NCBI RefSeq assembly: GCF_008831285.2
Contig: NC_045139.1
Span: 26,146,412-26,210,411 of the forward strand
Direction: 5' to 3'
From: Nymphaea colorata
Taxonomy: Eukaryota; Streptophyta; Magnoliopsida; Nymphaeales; Nymphaeaceae
Length of the DNA: 64,000 bases
The position numbers and the translations under genes were made by a program. Below the pieces are notes generated by a model. The model was not told where the DNA came from. It made no database searches and was given only the letters and a program-made list of their open reading frames with translations. Position 1 is the first letter of the stretch; every line of letters begins with the position of its first letter. Shown piece by piece: positions 24,001 through 35,469 of the stretch.

Positions 24001-24120
24001 TGAAACTCTTGATTAACCTCTGTTTGAATATTATGCTTGCTCAATCTAACCTGTTCATTGCCAGATCCTTTGTCATATCTAGAAAGCAACCCAAAGAAAT
24101 CCAATGATGTTTTTTTCTTT

Positions 24121-25491
24121 CTATCTGCCACCATGATTTGATGAGCTTGTATGAAATCTGACCATTATGACCATTCCTTTCCCATGCTTAGGAAAAGGGT
24201 TTTTGAGAATGTCTAGCTGTTTACTGACTACCTTGACTATTTCTTTGTCAACTGCATCTTGTACAATGTTTTTGAGAACAAGAAAAACTTCTATATCATG
24301 TCTCGAAGCACGATGAAATTTGCAAAATTGCTCTTTGTTTTTTCCCATCATTGATGAAGGATTGAAAATTTTAGGAAGAAGTAGAGTACCTCCTTCAACC
24401 AGCTCATGCATGATTTCTTCGTAGCACTAATAGGGTAAATTTTCTGTCATGTCCCCAACCAGAATGTTTGTTCTTGGTGCCATTGCTGTTGCTGGCTTTA
24501 TTTGCTATTCCCTTTTTCTTAGAATAGTCTAGCTTTTCTTTTTTGAAGGTAGCGGCACTGACTATGAAGTTGATTGGAGCATTCTAACTTCTACTGCTTT
24601 TCCTGACATGTCCTTTGAATTTTACTAGGATAACAAGATCAAAAGCTCCATTTTGAATCCCTAAATCGATGCATTCAACTCTCTCAGTAAGATCAATGAA
24701 AGATTTGGTTGGAGCATTAGAAATGAGGCTCCTTAATGACCTCCATCTTTGAATAAAATTTCTTAATTTTTTCACCTGGTCTGCTTCAAATAGCAATGGT
24801 GGTCATTGTTGGTAAAGTTTCGACATTGTGAATAGATCTTTCAATGAAAATGTTGATCAATCTGTCAAAAATTTTCAGCTCCACATGATTAATGTACTCC
24901 TTGTACCATTGTGTTGTAATTCCTTCTAATCATCTAGGGAAGCATTGAAAGAGAATTCTATGATTGTTACAAAAGTATAGCATTCCGCAAAGAACACGAC
25001 CACGTGTGCCTTTAGGTCTCCATGGCCAAATTTAATGAATTTCTTAGGCAAATTTTTGATATGCTTGTCATTTTTGAAGATTTCGTAGAAATCTTTGCAA
25101 GTAAAATTTCTTTTGTTCTTGTCTTTGAGTTGAGCTACATTTAACTTTTTTCAATTTCCTAGATTTTAGCCTTTCAGGATTCTTCCTTCTTTTTTTTCTT
25201 GGGAGTCTTTTGTTCTTCTTCACTACTTGATTTTGTAGTAGTGTCTTTGAAAAAATTAGAGCTGCTTGAGGAAGATTTCTTTGTCTTCTTCCCTTTCTTT
25301 TTGGCTTTCTCTGTCTGAGCTTGGTCTTCATTGAACATGATCATTTATTCATGAAATCTCATGTATTCTTCATACTCTGGATCACTTGCTTCCATCCTGA
25401 GAGTTGTACTTGAGAAAGATTCTTCTCTCGTGATTGGTTGCTCTTGTTCCATCTCAATCATCTTTCTTTGTTGGCATCTAGTCTCCACCAT
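24121..25491 (-). pseudogene. Tat element gag, degenerate
   Basis: Start taken at the ATG at 25491, which opens MVETRCQQRKM; MVETR-like starts are usual for plant Gypsy gag. It is followed by an acidic segment, a lysine-rich stretch (25068-25331) and the capsid-like core (FIQRWRSLRSLISNAPTKSF, near 24584-24796). The end, KEQFCKFHRASRHDIEVF, corresponds to the CKFH...GHDT zinc-knuckle-like segment of Tat gags, with RHD for GHD here. Capsid protein would package element RNA. The frames are broken several times. A 31-base direct repeat (AGATGACAAATTGAAGAAAAT) lies just upstream at about 25557-25611. Confidence 0.7.
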
Positions 25492-25679
25492 AAAGCAGAT
25501 GTTCTCATTGTAAGAAGAAAATTGAAAATGTAAGGGTTTGACTTGATGAGAGATAATTTGCACAGATGACAAATTGAAGAAAATTTTGCACAGATGACAA
25601 ATTGAAGAAAATGGCAAATTTTGATTGTATAATACAAGAAAAATGAGGTTGAAAAGACTTGACAAGGTCTGACATAACT

Positions 25680-26960
25680 TGACAAAATTTGACTTGGTTG
25701 ACTACATTATTGAAACTAGACATGATGATCTTGGATAGAAGGGTCAATGGGCGGACTTCATTCCACCAATTTACATATTCTGAACCAATGCTTGGGCCAA
25801 TGATGAGGTACAAGTGGGCAAATGATTCCCAATATTGTTTGGTGCGTATGTATATTCCAGAGCACTCTTCGATATCCAGTTCAAACTCCACAATGGCTTC
25901 CTCTGATTCAATTGGATATGCTTTCCTTTGACACTATGAGAATTGTTTGAAGCAATGCTCTGGATGGTAGTCAACTATGAAAAATGGTCTCAGTTGAAAG
26001 CTTCCTCTAACTAGATTGTAGGTGTATGATTTGATGACTTTTCGGCCAAAGAAGTTGCAAATGATAGTGAAATCTTCCACTTCCTCCGTCTTTGCATGGG
26101 AATGCTCCACAATGGATAAGCGACTGACGATGCCTTGAAAATGACATGATTCTGGCTCCACATGCTTGTACAACCATGATTGTAGTAGAGACACATTCTT
26201 CTATTAAGTTTACATCCCCAATTGAAAATTTGGTCAATCCTCAATAAAGGAATGCCAATGCTGTCATTGCCATGGATATGTGAAGGACTTTGATGTGCAC
26301 TCTTTTTTTTAAGAGGTGAGCTGTGTGAAAATCTATTATGTGTTCTTCATTGTAGAAGAATATGGAACCCATGGTACAAGTTACCATGGAATCTATATTT
26401 GTTTGCAGCACTTCTAGAGAGTGAAACAAGATTAACATACTGGGAATATGCTTCACCAAGTTCTTCTAATCGAAGGTATTGGTGTCCTTCTTTTTCTAGA
26501 AATAGCTAACTTAGTTTACTTGTGGGCTTACAAATGACTTCTAGAGTTTTAATTTGACCTTGACTGAAAATGGATTGGTCTTCAATTGGTTCTCTTGGGT
26601 CACTTTTGGCTCGGGTAAACCCATGATGTTGGAAAATTTATCTAGGGTGATTGTCATTTCAACCCATGGGAACTAAAATGTGTTGGTTCTTGGATTTCAT
26701 CTTTTGCTGATTGCATGGATTAGATTGCCATTTATGGGCAGCATTGCTAGATTGATTGCTTCATTACCAAAATCATCTAAATGGTTTGAAAACATACACT
26801 AGAAGGTTGGATACCATGAGAGATACCACTGAGGTAGATAGACTTCACTTGGGATGATGTTGAAGTCTGGATCAACCTTGACATGACCCGGATAGAATAT
26901 GATCATTCGGGAAAATGCTTTCCAAGTCCATTTGGACAAGAGAAAGTATTAGATATTGAC
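25680..26960 (-). pseudogene. Extra ORF upstream of gag, plant-mobile-domain-like, degenerate
   Basis: A long coding remnant lies between the PBS and gag on the element strand. Its N-terminal part reads NLIHAISKRWNPRTNTF then FPWVEMTITLDKFSNIMGLP. This is the signature of the plant mobile domain (aminotransferase-like; MAIN/MAIL family), where a W-x-P-E/R-T-x-T-F pair precedes W-x-E-x-x-x-T-L-x-x-x-x-x-x-x-G-L-P. A later piece has GSIFFYNEEHIIDF and ALAFLY, and the end has a WWNEVRP motif. Several stops and shifts interrupt it. Ogre elements are known to carry an extra ORF before gag; whether this one is that ORF or a separately acquired domain I cannot tell. Its role in the element is unknown. 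Confidence 0.6.
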
Positions 26961-27706
26961 ATAAATTGACCCAATAGAGACTCTAGAGGAGTTTGACATT
27001 GGGTTTAAATATGGACTCGGAGACAAGGTAGGGTATTCCATCTCATATATCCCAGCAACCAGTTGAAGAAAAATCAAACAATTGGTAATGCATTTCTTAG
27101 GGCTCTTGCTTATATGCATCATTTTAAAAATTGGTCTTGGAACCTATGAGGAATAAATAGATTAATTGATCACAATTTATTTGAAATTTGAGGTATGCTT
27201 ATATACCAAATCTACGGTACTAGCATAAACTCATCCAAGGGTTTTCTAAATTTGGGCTCTCCAATTCTCATTGTTCGCACATCAATATAATGAGACTATT
27301 GTCCATTTCAACACTAATGAGAGGACTTCTCAGTCAAATCAGGTGGTGCTATATCTTGGACTAATATCCTAGAAATAGCCTGCCAACATGATGACTGAGA
27401 CATCATATAGGTAGGGATTGTTTTTCAAAATTCATGAGGATACATGAAATAGATGGCTCTATTGCATATATTACTAAGAGATAGATTTGAAAATTTGAGA
27501 GCATACATGGGCACCATACAACTCCTAAATTGAGAGGGGTAAGATAATTCATAGAATTAAAGGGAACATGAAATCTCCCCAATTAGTCCCAGATGCATAC
27601 AAATATAATGCCGATAGGTGTGGTGATGAAAGGTTTCATGCACTTGACATTTGGCATTGTGAAAATGACTTGTATATGATACAAGAAATCCTTAGACAAT
27701 GATAAT
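26961..27706 (-). other. Tat element leader between PBS and the extra ORF
   Basis: Untranslated leader with no domain recognised. Its open frames are short. Confidence 0.5.
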
Positions 27707-27726
27707 GGGTCCTACCATGATCGCCA
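27707..27726 (-). other. Tat element primer-binding site
   Basis: TGGCGATCATGGTAGGACCC on the element strand, two bases after the 5' LTR end. It shares 16 of 20 bases with the PBS at 63703-63722. The TGGCGA start is common to Tat-type elements; I cannot name the priming tRNA with certainty. Confidence 0.7.
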
Positions 27727-27728
27727 TC

Positions 27729-30707
27729 TGTTCGCACCCCAGCCCATCTTTGGGGGCATCGATGTGAATAAGTAAGAATTTCAAATTGGGTTTCAAGGAA
27801 AAATTTCAAGAGAAAGTAGTCCGCCCGTCGATATGAGGTCCAACCATTCTTGCCGCCCTTAACAAGGGTATCAAACTAAGAACTACACATTTTTTGGATC
27901 ATATACAAGTCATTTAATGCAATCGTATATGCTTGTGCATAGAGGGATGAAATTAAAATTAGAAATTCATTTTGAATTTGGTTTTGAACAAACAATTTCT
28001 AAACTTGTTTTAGGCAAATTGGAATAAAATTTGGATCAATTGTTGAAAATATTAACTTGTTTTGACAAGTTATTTGAAAATTCAATTTTCCTTTAGGAGT
28101 TCGGGTAAAATTGAAAAATTTGCAAGATAGAAGACCATTATTTTGGTAAAAAATGTGTCATTTGAATTTGATTTCAAAATTTGGCATGAATATTGAAAAT
28201 TGGTTTGGGTTTAGGTTTTGACCCAAGATTTTGAAAATTTGCTTGATAATTTGAATTGGAAATGTGATAGATAATTGAAAATTTGGATTAAAAAATTGAA
28301 GATTTTGGTGATTGAGTTTTATTATTTTGGATTGAAATTGAGATCAACTTATGATCAAACTTTTAAGAAAAATGGCTAAGTTGACATAGCAAATAGACCA
28401 AAGTTTGGACAAAGTGCTAAACTTTTTTAGCAAGTGAATGATTTTGAATGTTCTTTTGGACAAATCATGTGATTTAGTTTAAGAGATGTGTACTTAATTT
28501 TCAAATGAGTTGGGGGCAAGTAAAAGTGACTGTTTTGATGAAGATTCTAAAATGCTAGGAAACATGTTGTTTTTCAAAAGTATTTTGACCAAATTAAGAT
28601 CTGATGCTATTTGTGTTTTCTTTAGAAACTAAGTAAAATTTCAAATTCTTGTTGCAATATGACTTGGTCACCTTTTGCAACCTGAAATGGGATCACTTAA
28701 TTTCTAGAGAATGCATGTGGTGTAATTGATTTTGGTGAATGTGAATGCATGAAATAAGAAATGAAACTCTATGAGACATTCATTATTCTTTCTCTCATAA
28801 TCTCTCAACATTCATTCAATATAAACATGGATCATGTAATCCATACACAGAAAGATTGATTTTTAGTTGAAATGTAGGACTTTCCCTACATATGCTTAAC
28901 ATTTTATTAAGCAAAAGAGTTAAAGATGTAGTCCACAAGCTTGAGGCTTGAATTGAAGTTTGACAATAGTAGAGAACCATGTAAATGAAGTTAAAGTCAA
29001 TCTTTAAAATGTATAGGAGACATGGATGTCATCCATTTTTGTCTCAAAGTAGCCATAGAATCAGATTTTATACTAATTTAAATGGCAAAAAATCAGAAAT
29101 GATTATTCTAGTTTCTTAGAATATGATGACAAACTATTTAAAATTGGTTAACTTTTCAAGAGTTAAACTTCTAAAACAGCAAGAAGAATGTTCATCTTGA
29201 GAACATGTTCTGATTGGTGTTAGATATACACGATGAGAAATCACATGACGTTTTATAAAACTTATTTTTTTCTAAAATCAAATTAGATTTCAGATTTTTA
29301 TGCCAAAGAATTCACCTATTTCTTGGACGATTTCAGCATATGTGATCTTCTCTTTTGGGAGAAACAAAGATTAGAATTTGAATATGATTTTAAAGCATTT
29401 TGGGATGTTAATTAATTCCATGAAAGATCTAAGAATATATGAATGAAACCAATGACTCTTAAAATATTCTTACGGTCAAGTCCTATGGAAGATAGCCACT
29501 TGGTGGCTGGAAATTGACATTTCAATATTAAATGAATTTTTAAATTCATATAGTTTGGAAACATGTTCCAACCTAACTTTAAAAGAGAAAAATAATTTTT
29601 AATATGATGTTATACATGCACATATATTAATAATATATGTGTGCATATATTGCCTCCCAAAATGGGATATTTGACAAGGGACCACTTAGCTTTTGAATCA
29701 TGATGATTCATAGCTGAGTTCTTTTACGTGAAAATGTTAAAAACTAGTTTCTAGGTGCCCTCTACCACCCTTAATCATCTAAATAAAAAATGCATGAATC
29801 AAAATGACACAAAATGGAAGAAAGCAAGAGATTGCTCAAGCTTATTTGTCTATGATTTCGCCATGCAAGGGTGGATTACATTCATCAGAATGTATCTGTC
29901 CCTAATACACTTGTAAAATATACATATTTCAGCAAACATAAATTACTCTCTTGCTGTGGGATTCACTCATGATAAGGAGTTAAAAATGGTTTAGGATAGC
30001 TATTTTGAAAGGGCCGTGGCCTTGAGGGCCTTTACAAAACTTGATTCATGGTTTTTTTTTTTAGAAAAAAAACCGATTCTTGCATGCATCATGCATTAAA
30101 ATGTATATTGATCGTAGTTCTTCATAGTTGGACATCATTCCAGCTATGAATAAGAACGAAATTAAAACCCTCATACGGATATTGAACTTGAAGATAAATA
30201 GCAAGAAACAAAAATAGATGGAGAATAAGGTAGAATCATCTGCCTTGTGGTCGGCTTTGGTGCTTGATGCTTCTCCGTGCATGTTCTCTAAGTCAAGCAA
30301 TCCTAAGCAAGAATCCAAGTTTGGAGTCATGCTTAGCAAATCTAAAAGAAGAGAGTCTTCTTGCTGGAAATTGCAGAGATGAAGAGGGTTTTCCTTATAC
30401 TAAAAATCCTAAGCAAGAGTCCATTGAAAGTACCCTAGGTTAGCAAATCTAGAAGCAAGGAATAAGAGAAAGAGAGAGAGCATGGACGATGGCAGCCTCT
30501 CCTCTTCTTGGCTTCTTCTTGGCTTCTTCTTCTTTCTTCCTCTTGGCTGCAACTAAGGAGAAGAGAGAAAAAAAAATCGTCCTCCACCTTGGCCCCCAAG
30601 GTGGGTTTAGAGTTTAGTCAAAAGGTAAGCTCATGTCGACTGTGCTCAATGAGAGAAAATTCTTTTGTAAGATTTTGAAATTGTATAAAAAATTTGAGGT
30701 GTTAACA
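27729..30707 (-). repeat. Tat element 5' LTR, 2979 bp, internally deleted
   Basis: Same ends as the 3' LTR, but about 1.5 kb of U3 is missing. Text corresponding to 13945 (AAGGTGGGTTT) runs within about 25 bases into text corresponding to about 14931 (AAGCTCATGT) and then to about 15450. The TATA box is lost at the junction. Many small indels and substitutions elsewhere distinguish the pair, which points to an old insertion. Confidence 0.9.
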
Positions 30708-30712
30708 GCTAG

Positions 30713-31650
30713 GTTTCTTATTGAATCATTAAACTTTTGTTTTTTGTTTCTGAGAGATCACAGTGGTTCCTGCTTCAAATATCTACAAATTTGAGTTCCA
30801 TTCTTGAGTTAAATGATTCAAATTTCAAGGTTTAGAAAGAAAATGTGATGATCATTCTGAGCTGTATGGATTTGGATTTTGCACATCAGGAGAAGTGGGC
30901 CACGTGCTATGATATATGAAAGTTCTCGTTAGGGTAACTGGAACTTTGAGCTATGGGAGTCTCATGATAAATGAAGTCTATCCTAGAAAAATTTCGGCAC
31001 TACTTCTGAGGTGGTTAGTGCCAAAACGTTCATCAATGAAGTTGAAAAACATTTTGCAAAGAACAAGAAGACTAGAATAACTATTCATCTGAGTAAACTT
31101 GTTACATTAAAGTATAAAAACAAGGGGAACATAAAGGAGCACATCATGAAGATATCTTATTTTGCTTCAAAGTTAAAGACATTGGTTATGAATTTACCTA
31201 AAGAGTTCGTAGTGCATAGGGTTTTCCTCTCCCTTCGACCATAGTACGGGTAATTTAAAATTAGTTATAACCACCAAAAGGAGAAGAAGGCACTTAATGA
31301 TCTCATTTTACACTTTGTGGAAGGAGATGAAAGCTTCAGACATGACAAGACTGAAAGTGCTTTTTGCTACTACATCCAAAAACAAGAAAGGAAAAACAAT
31401 TAAAAAAAATTGTAATTGACTCTTCAATCTTTAAAAAATAAAAGAAGCCTAAAAAGGACAAATCTGGTTGCTTCTTCTGCAAGGGTGATGGCCATATGAA
31501 GAAGGATTGTTCCAAGTACCAGGCTTGATGTGAGAATAAAGATAAACTTTTCACTTTGGTTTGTTCTGAGGATAATTTGACTTTAGTACTCAAACACACT
31601 TGTTGAATAAATTCAGGCGCCACTGCTCACATATGTTTGTTAATGCAAAG
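30713..31650 (+). pseudogene. Copia-1 gag and protease start, degenerate
   Basis: Continuation of Copia-1 beyond the Tat element. The gag core is recognisable in AKTFINEVEKHFAKNKKTR, then LVTLKYKNKGNIKEHIMKIS and FASKLKTL (UBN2-type Copia gag). A CCHC zinc knuckle follows at about 31443-31530 (GCFFCKGDGHMKKDC, spacing C-x2-C-x4-H-x4-C). The protease motif near 31600 reads INSGATAHI instead of the usual DSGATxH, so the catalytic Asp has become Asn. Many stops are present. Gag would package RNA and protease would cleave the polyprotein, both in cytoplasmic particles. Confidence 0.8.
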
Positions 31651-31959
31651 TTGCTTAAATTGCTGACTACTAAGTAATGCTGAAAGATTTTATCGATGAG
31701 TGCAATGGTAAGAGGGTGGAGGAAAGCCATAACAAATTTTTGGTTATGATTAAAGATTGAATGTTATTTGAATTTGTCAGAGACTTATGCAATAACATCT
31801 TTTAGATGAAATTTAATTTATATTTCTTTATTAGACAAATATGTTTATCTTTGTTTATTTAAAGATAGTAAATTTAAATTATTTCTGAATTCAAATTTAA
31901 TTGATACTAGTTCTTTATACATTAGTGATAACATTTATTTGCTTAATACAATTGTTTCT

Positions 31960-32219
31960 TATCGCGAAACCTCATATGTTAAGTCCTGTCTAAATGAAAA
32001 TTAGTTAATAAGAATTTTGCTATGTCAAGGCATAAGTGCTTAGGTGATATTTTTGAAAAGATAATTAGAAGGCCTGTCAAATAGAAGTCTTGATTCAATC
32101 AATTTGGAGGCTTTTATGCTTGCGTTGAGTGCATAAAGGGAAAAGAAACAAATGCTAAGAAAACATGTGCCAATCAAGCTTTTGACGTCTTAATTTATGC
32201 AAATGTTAGTGGTCCATTC
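31960..32219 (+). pseudogene. Copia-1 GAG-pre-integrase segment
   Basis: Broken frames give IIRRPVK, GFYACVECIKGKETNAKKT-like text and VLIYANVSGPF, matching the Copia pre-integrase zinc region (C-x2-C-x-K-G-K) and the start of the integrase core (xDxxGPF). The first catalytic Asp position, normally HTD, reads Y-A-N here. The sequence then leaves homology abruptly. Confidence 0.65.
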
Positions 32220-33215
32220 CTTATGATTTGTTAAAATGTTCAACAATATTTTATATTTAAAAAAATCAAAATGAAAGATACACTTAAATAAGCAAGTGAT
32301 ATAAATAAAAACATCACATATTAATGAACAATAACCAATGTCATCAAATGTGTGGGATTCAATGCTGAAGTGCATGCCTCAAAATGCCTCAACACCCTTA
32401 ACACATTGAAGCGTTGAAGGCACACTTTTACCTGATGTGTGTGCCTCACTAGTGAATATTGTTTTCATTTGAAAAAAGAGTATGAAATATTTCTTCTTTT
32501 TTGTTCTTTAATGTCAAACTGGAGCATATTTACACTTCACAAGCCTGAAGGACAAGCCCGATAAAGAAAGGGAAAAGCAAGGAAAAACCCTTGCAGCCTT
32601 CCCCTCTTTCGCTTAGCCTCCCTCCACTCTCTCTTTTCTTCTTCTTCTCGTTCTTTTGTCTTACTTTGTGAATCTGAGGTAAAGGGATAAAGTCAGAAGT
32701 TGGAATGAAGAAGATAGTTCAACTTTTCTTTTGGTGGGTTTTCTAGGTTCTACCTTATGAGTACATGCTATTGCTGGTTCAACTCATTTTTTTGTTATAT
32801 TTGGCTTTAAGTTCATCCATTGAATGATGGAAAGTAATGATGCCTGTAGGTATGAGAGCATGTTGTATTTGCCAAATGCAATTTCATGTTTTTTTACATG
32901 AAAATGCTTGCTTTGGCTGTAAAATGTGCATGCTTGACAATCTTTAAGAGTTGTCATTGCTTTGGCCCTATATCTATTTGATTTTTTTTTTTAATTCTAC
33001 TTTATGAATGTGGATTGTTAACAATTGTTTGACTAAACTGCACATACAAAGTGTTGTTTAGGATATGTTGTATTAAATTAATATGAGCAAATAAGTTTTT
33101 TCACATTGTTCATTACTTATGTTGTTGTTATTTTAATAGTTGTTCTTAATTTTATCACATTCATAAATGATTAAATCTCATTATGGTTACTTATATCTAA
33201 TTTATGAGAAGTCAT
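32220..33215. other. Unclassified about 1-kb insert in Copia-1 integrase
   Basis: About 1 kb separates GPF (pre-32220) from the next integrase text at 33216. It replaces a segment expected to be only about 110 bp. It is AT-rich, with a CT-rich patch at 32600-32660 and repeated TGCCTCA/TGAAGGCACAC motifs near 32380-32450. I found no terminal repeats or coding domain. Confidence 0.5.
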
Positions 33216-33470
33216 AGATTTAAGGCATGTTCAAATGCTTTAAGTTTGAAGTTGAAACCAACTATGCAAGAGGGTTAAAGCTACCATATCTGACCGTGAT
33301 AGTTAATATTATGGCAAATTTGATGGACCAAGTGAATAATATCCAAGGCATAGCCCCTCAATATACTATGCTGCATACCCATAAAGTGAATAGTATAGCT
33401 GAAAGATGAAACATGACTCTTAAGGATATTGTAAGGAGTATAATTAATCATTTGATCTCTTCCTTATTTG
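33216..33470 (+). pseudogene. Copia-1 integrase core fragment
   Basis: Plus-strand frames give FKCFKFEVETNYARGLKL, then IAPQYTMLHTHKVNSIAERR and NMTLKDIVRSIINH. These match the Copia integrase text around GIVxQYTMPGTPQQNGVAERRNRTL, including the catalytic Glu in AER. The RSDxGGEY motif is scrambled. The fragment runs directly into LTR sequence, so the rest of pol (RT, RNase H) has been deleted. Confidence 0.75.
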
Positions 33471-33618
33471 AGAGAAACTGAGTGCTATGTAGAGGCCTTG
33501 GAAGATCTTGCCATGTTTTCATTGAGATAGATTTTGGTACACTTCCACATAAATTCATATTATAACCCGACGATTCAACATGAATATGTATTCTATTTGA
33601 GATTATTCAGTTCTAACA
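33463..33618 (+). repeat. Copia-1 right LTR fragment
   Basis: Matches the 3' part of the left LTR (about 10690-10856) and ends TTCAGTTCTAACA. The junction with integrase overlaps at AGAGAAAC. The next bases are ATAAG. An ATAAG also occurs at 9422-9426, a few bases before the proposed left LTR start, but the spacing is imperfect, so I do not claim a target duplication. Confidence 0.7.
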
Positions 33619-34680
33619 ATAAGTGCTAAACACAGACTAAACAAGAAAATGGTTCATTTGAGGATGACTTACACAAGCAGAGACGATCTTTGTAGGCATT
33701 TGCTTGCTAAGAAAGAGTTCATCTGGGCTTGGCTTTTCAACAATGTATGATGTCGCACAATGAGTGGTGAGATCATGACATGATCAGCCATTGATGAGGT
33801 CTTTCACATGGCCAAATGAAGTGAGCACTAGGGCACTATCATGGCCATGGGTGCGGGCTGCATGGGATGCATCACACAACTGAGGGAGATCAAATGATGG
33901 TATCAACTATGGCTAGGCTCATCATCAATAGCTGAAGTGAAAAACCTTGTGCAAGTGTTTAGAAAGGTTCATGGCCTTAGAGTGCAAGGTCAAAGCTAGC
34001 CATTACTGTTGCTGCACATAATTGAATAGAAAGCTTTGGAGGAGGCGAGGGGAGGTAGTAGATGCTTGGTTGAGATTATCCTTAGCTTGGAAGAGCATCG
34101 TTGGCAAGGTAATGTGGTTGTGAGGGAAGCCTCTTACTATGATTAGTGTGCTCATTCTCTTGGGTGTAACCCAATGTTGCTAGAAAATTTTGGGTTACTA
34201 CAATTTGAGGATGGCTTGTCATGTAGCTTAATAGCAACTAGTAGACTTTCTCTGTGGTTGTGGGAGAGCTCTACCTTAATAGCAACTACTAGTAGACTTT
34301 CTCTGTGAACTTGGAGTAGGATTACTTTCAAGCATTTCATAATCATCACTTATGTTGGACAAAAGGTTCTAATGTTGCTTAATTGTGAGAATCATCTCAT
34401 TAATATGATGGATAGCATCTCCATGAGTTTCATTACTTGAATTCAATGATGACATTTCACAAAGTCTTCATTTTATTGTTATGGATCCTTATCTACTTGC
34501 TCTATCTTGCCCAAATAAAGTCGTACCTTGCCATAATTGTTTAGGAGAGGTGTAGTCCTCTTTTCTCTGACAGGGGATTTGCTTGTAAGAATACAGAAAA
34601 ATGACAAAGAACATGAATAATGAGCAATACAAGGAATTTACACAAACAACATATAGTTAAATAGTTAACCTAAAATCCAT
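33619..34680. other. Intergenic, no gene seen
   Basis: No domain recognised. A short direct repeat of CTTAATAGCAACT(ACT)AGTAGACTTTCTCTGTG occurs at about 34227-34256 and 34271-34305. Confidence 0.5.
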
Positions 34681-34684
34681 TACC

Positions 34685-34990
34685 TCTATTAATGTCTTCC
34701 AAACTTTAGGTTTAGCAGTCCATATGTTTGTTATTGGGTCAATGCTGAATTCACTTAAAGCATTTTTAAAAATGTCTCAACACTTGCTGAAGCTGAATTT
34801 CAATGTCTTCATATGATTATTGATGTGATCATTTGTTAGTGTCTTGCCAAGTTTGTCATTTGCCTCTGTCACAACATTATCATATGTAGTAATTGTAAAA
34901 ATGATATTTTACCTTGTTAATAATCATTTGTTGGTGCAATATAGCATGATTAGTGCCTCATTTATAGATGCACTCCATTATATAGACAAT
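34685..34990 (-). pseudogene. Myb/SANT-like ORF of a PIF/Harbinger element, degenerate
   Basis: The minus strand encodes VTEANDKLGKTLTNDHINNH, MKTLKFSFSKC, one stop, then DIFKNALSEFSIDPITNIWT and AKPKVWKTLIE. This is the end of the Myb/SANT-like DNA-binding domain that plant Harbinger elements encode as their second protein: a helix with TLK...., then SGFGWDPxTxxxxxxxxVWxxYI. The W-T-A and V-W-K residues fit. In the family this protein binds the element ends and carries the transposase to DNA in the nucleus. A transposase remnant lies 0.5 kb upstream on the same strand, which supports a single source element. Confidence 0.65.
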
Positions 34991-35469
34991 CTTTACTCCC
35001 TCAATTTATAATCAACATTATCTAGATCAATACAAAGGAAAGCACTTCAAACCGAGCAAAAAACACATGACTGATTCACAAGACTTGTAGCATTAAGCAA
35101 AGTTCAAATAGTTAGATTCACATACAACCTAAAGGAGAAGTATCAAAAAAACCAAAATAAACATAAAGATGAACATATCATAGTGATATAGCTAGTCAGT
35201 TTGTTGGAAATTGTAAGCGATAGTCTCGCCACATAGGTGAAGATATAGTCTACTATGTAATTTCTCTTATGCTACAATCTTCATCTTCATTTACTTGAGT
35301 ATGGAAATTATCATTAGGTTGATTTTAAAATTTTGCATCAATTTCATCAATAATGCTATCATTTGGATTTATAAGGAAGAAATAATGTATGTAAAATACA
35401 ACATGATACAATGATATCTATTTGTGTGTCACAGGAGTATAATAGCTCTACAGAACTAGCTATAACAAA

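Larger units (their letters stand above)
10874..30707 (-). mobile_element. 19.8-kb Tat/Ogre-type Ty3/Gypsy retrotransposon
   Basis: Bounded by TGTTCGCACC at the left and GGTGTTAACA at the right (on its own strand TGTTAACACC...GGTGCGAACA). It is flanked by an exact 5-bp duplication GCTAG (10869-10873 and 30708-30712), so both outer ends are original. Minus-strand order is LTR, PBS, an extra ORF, gag, protease, RT, RNase H, a second RNase H-like domain, integrase, LTR. The double RNase H, the extra ORF before gag, the very long LTRs and the total size are the known traits of the Tat/Ogre lineage. Every ORF is broken, one RT segment has been replaced by foreign DNA and the protease Asp is lost, so it is non-autonomous. 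It is inserted in Copia-1. Confidence 0.9.

Noticed and set aside
16937-25900. Treating the separate Tat-element frames as independent host genes
   Set aside because: They are consecutive pieces of one decayed gag-pol on the minus strand between two LTRs.
27707-27726. A tRNA gene near the retroelement primer sites
   Set aside because: These are primer-binding sites complementary to tRNA ends; no cloverleaf sequence is present around them.
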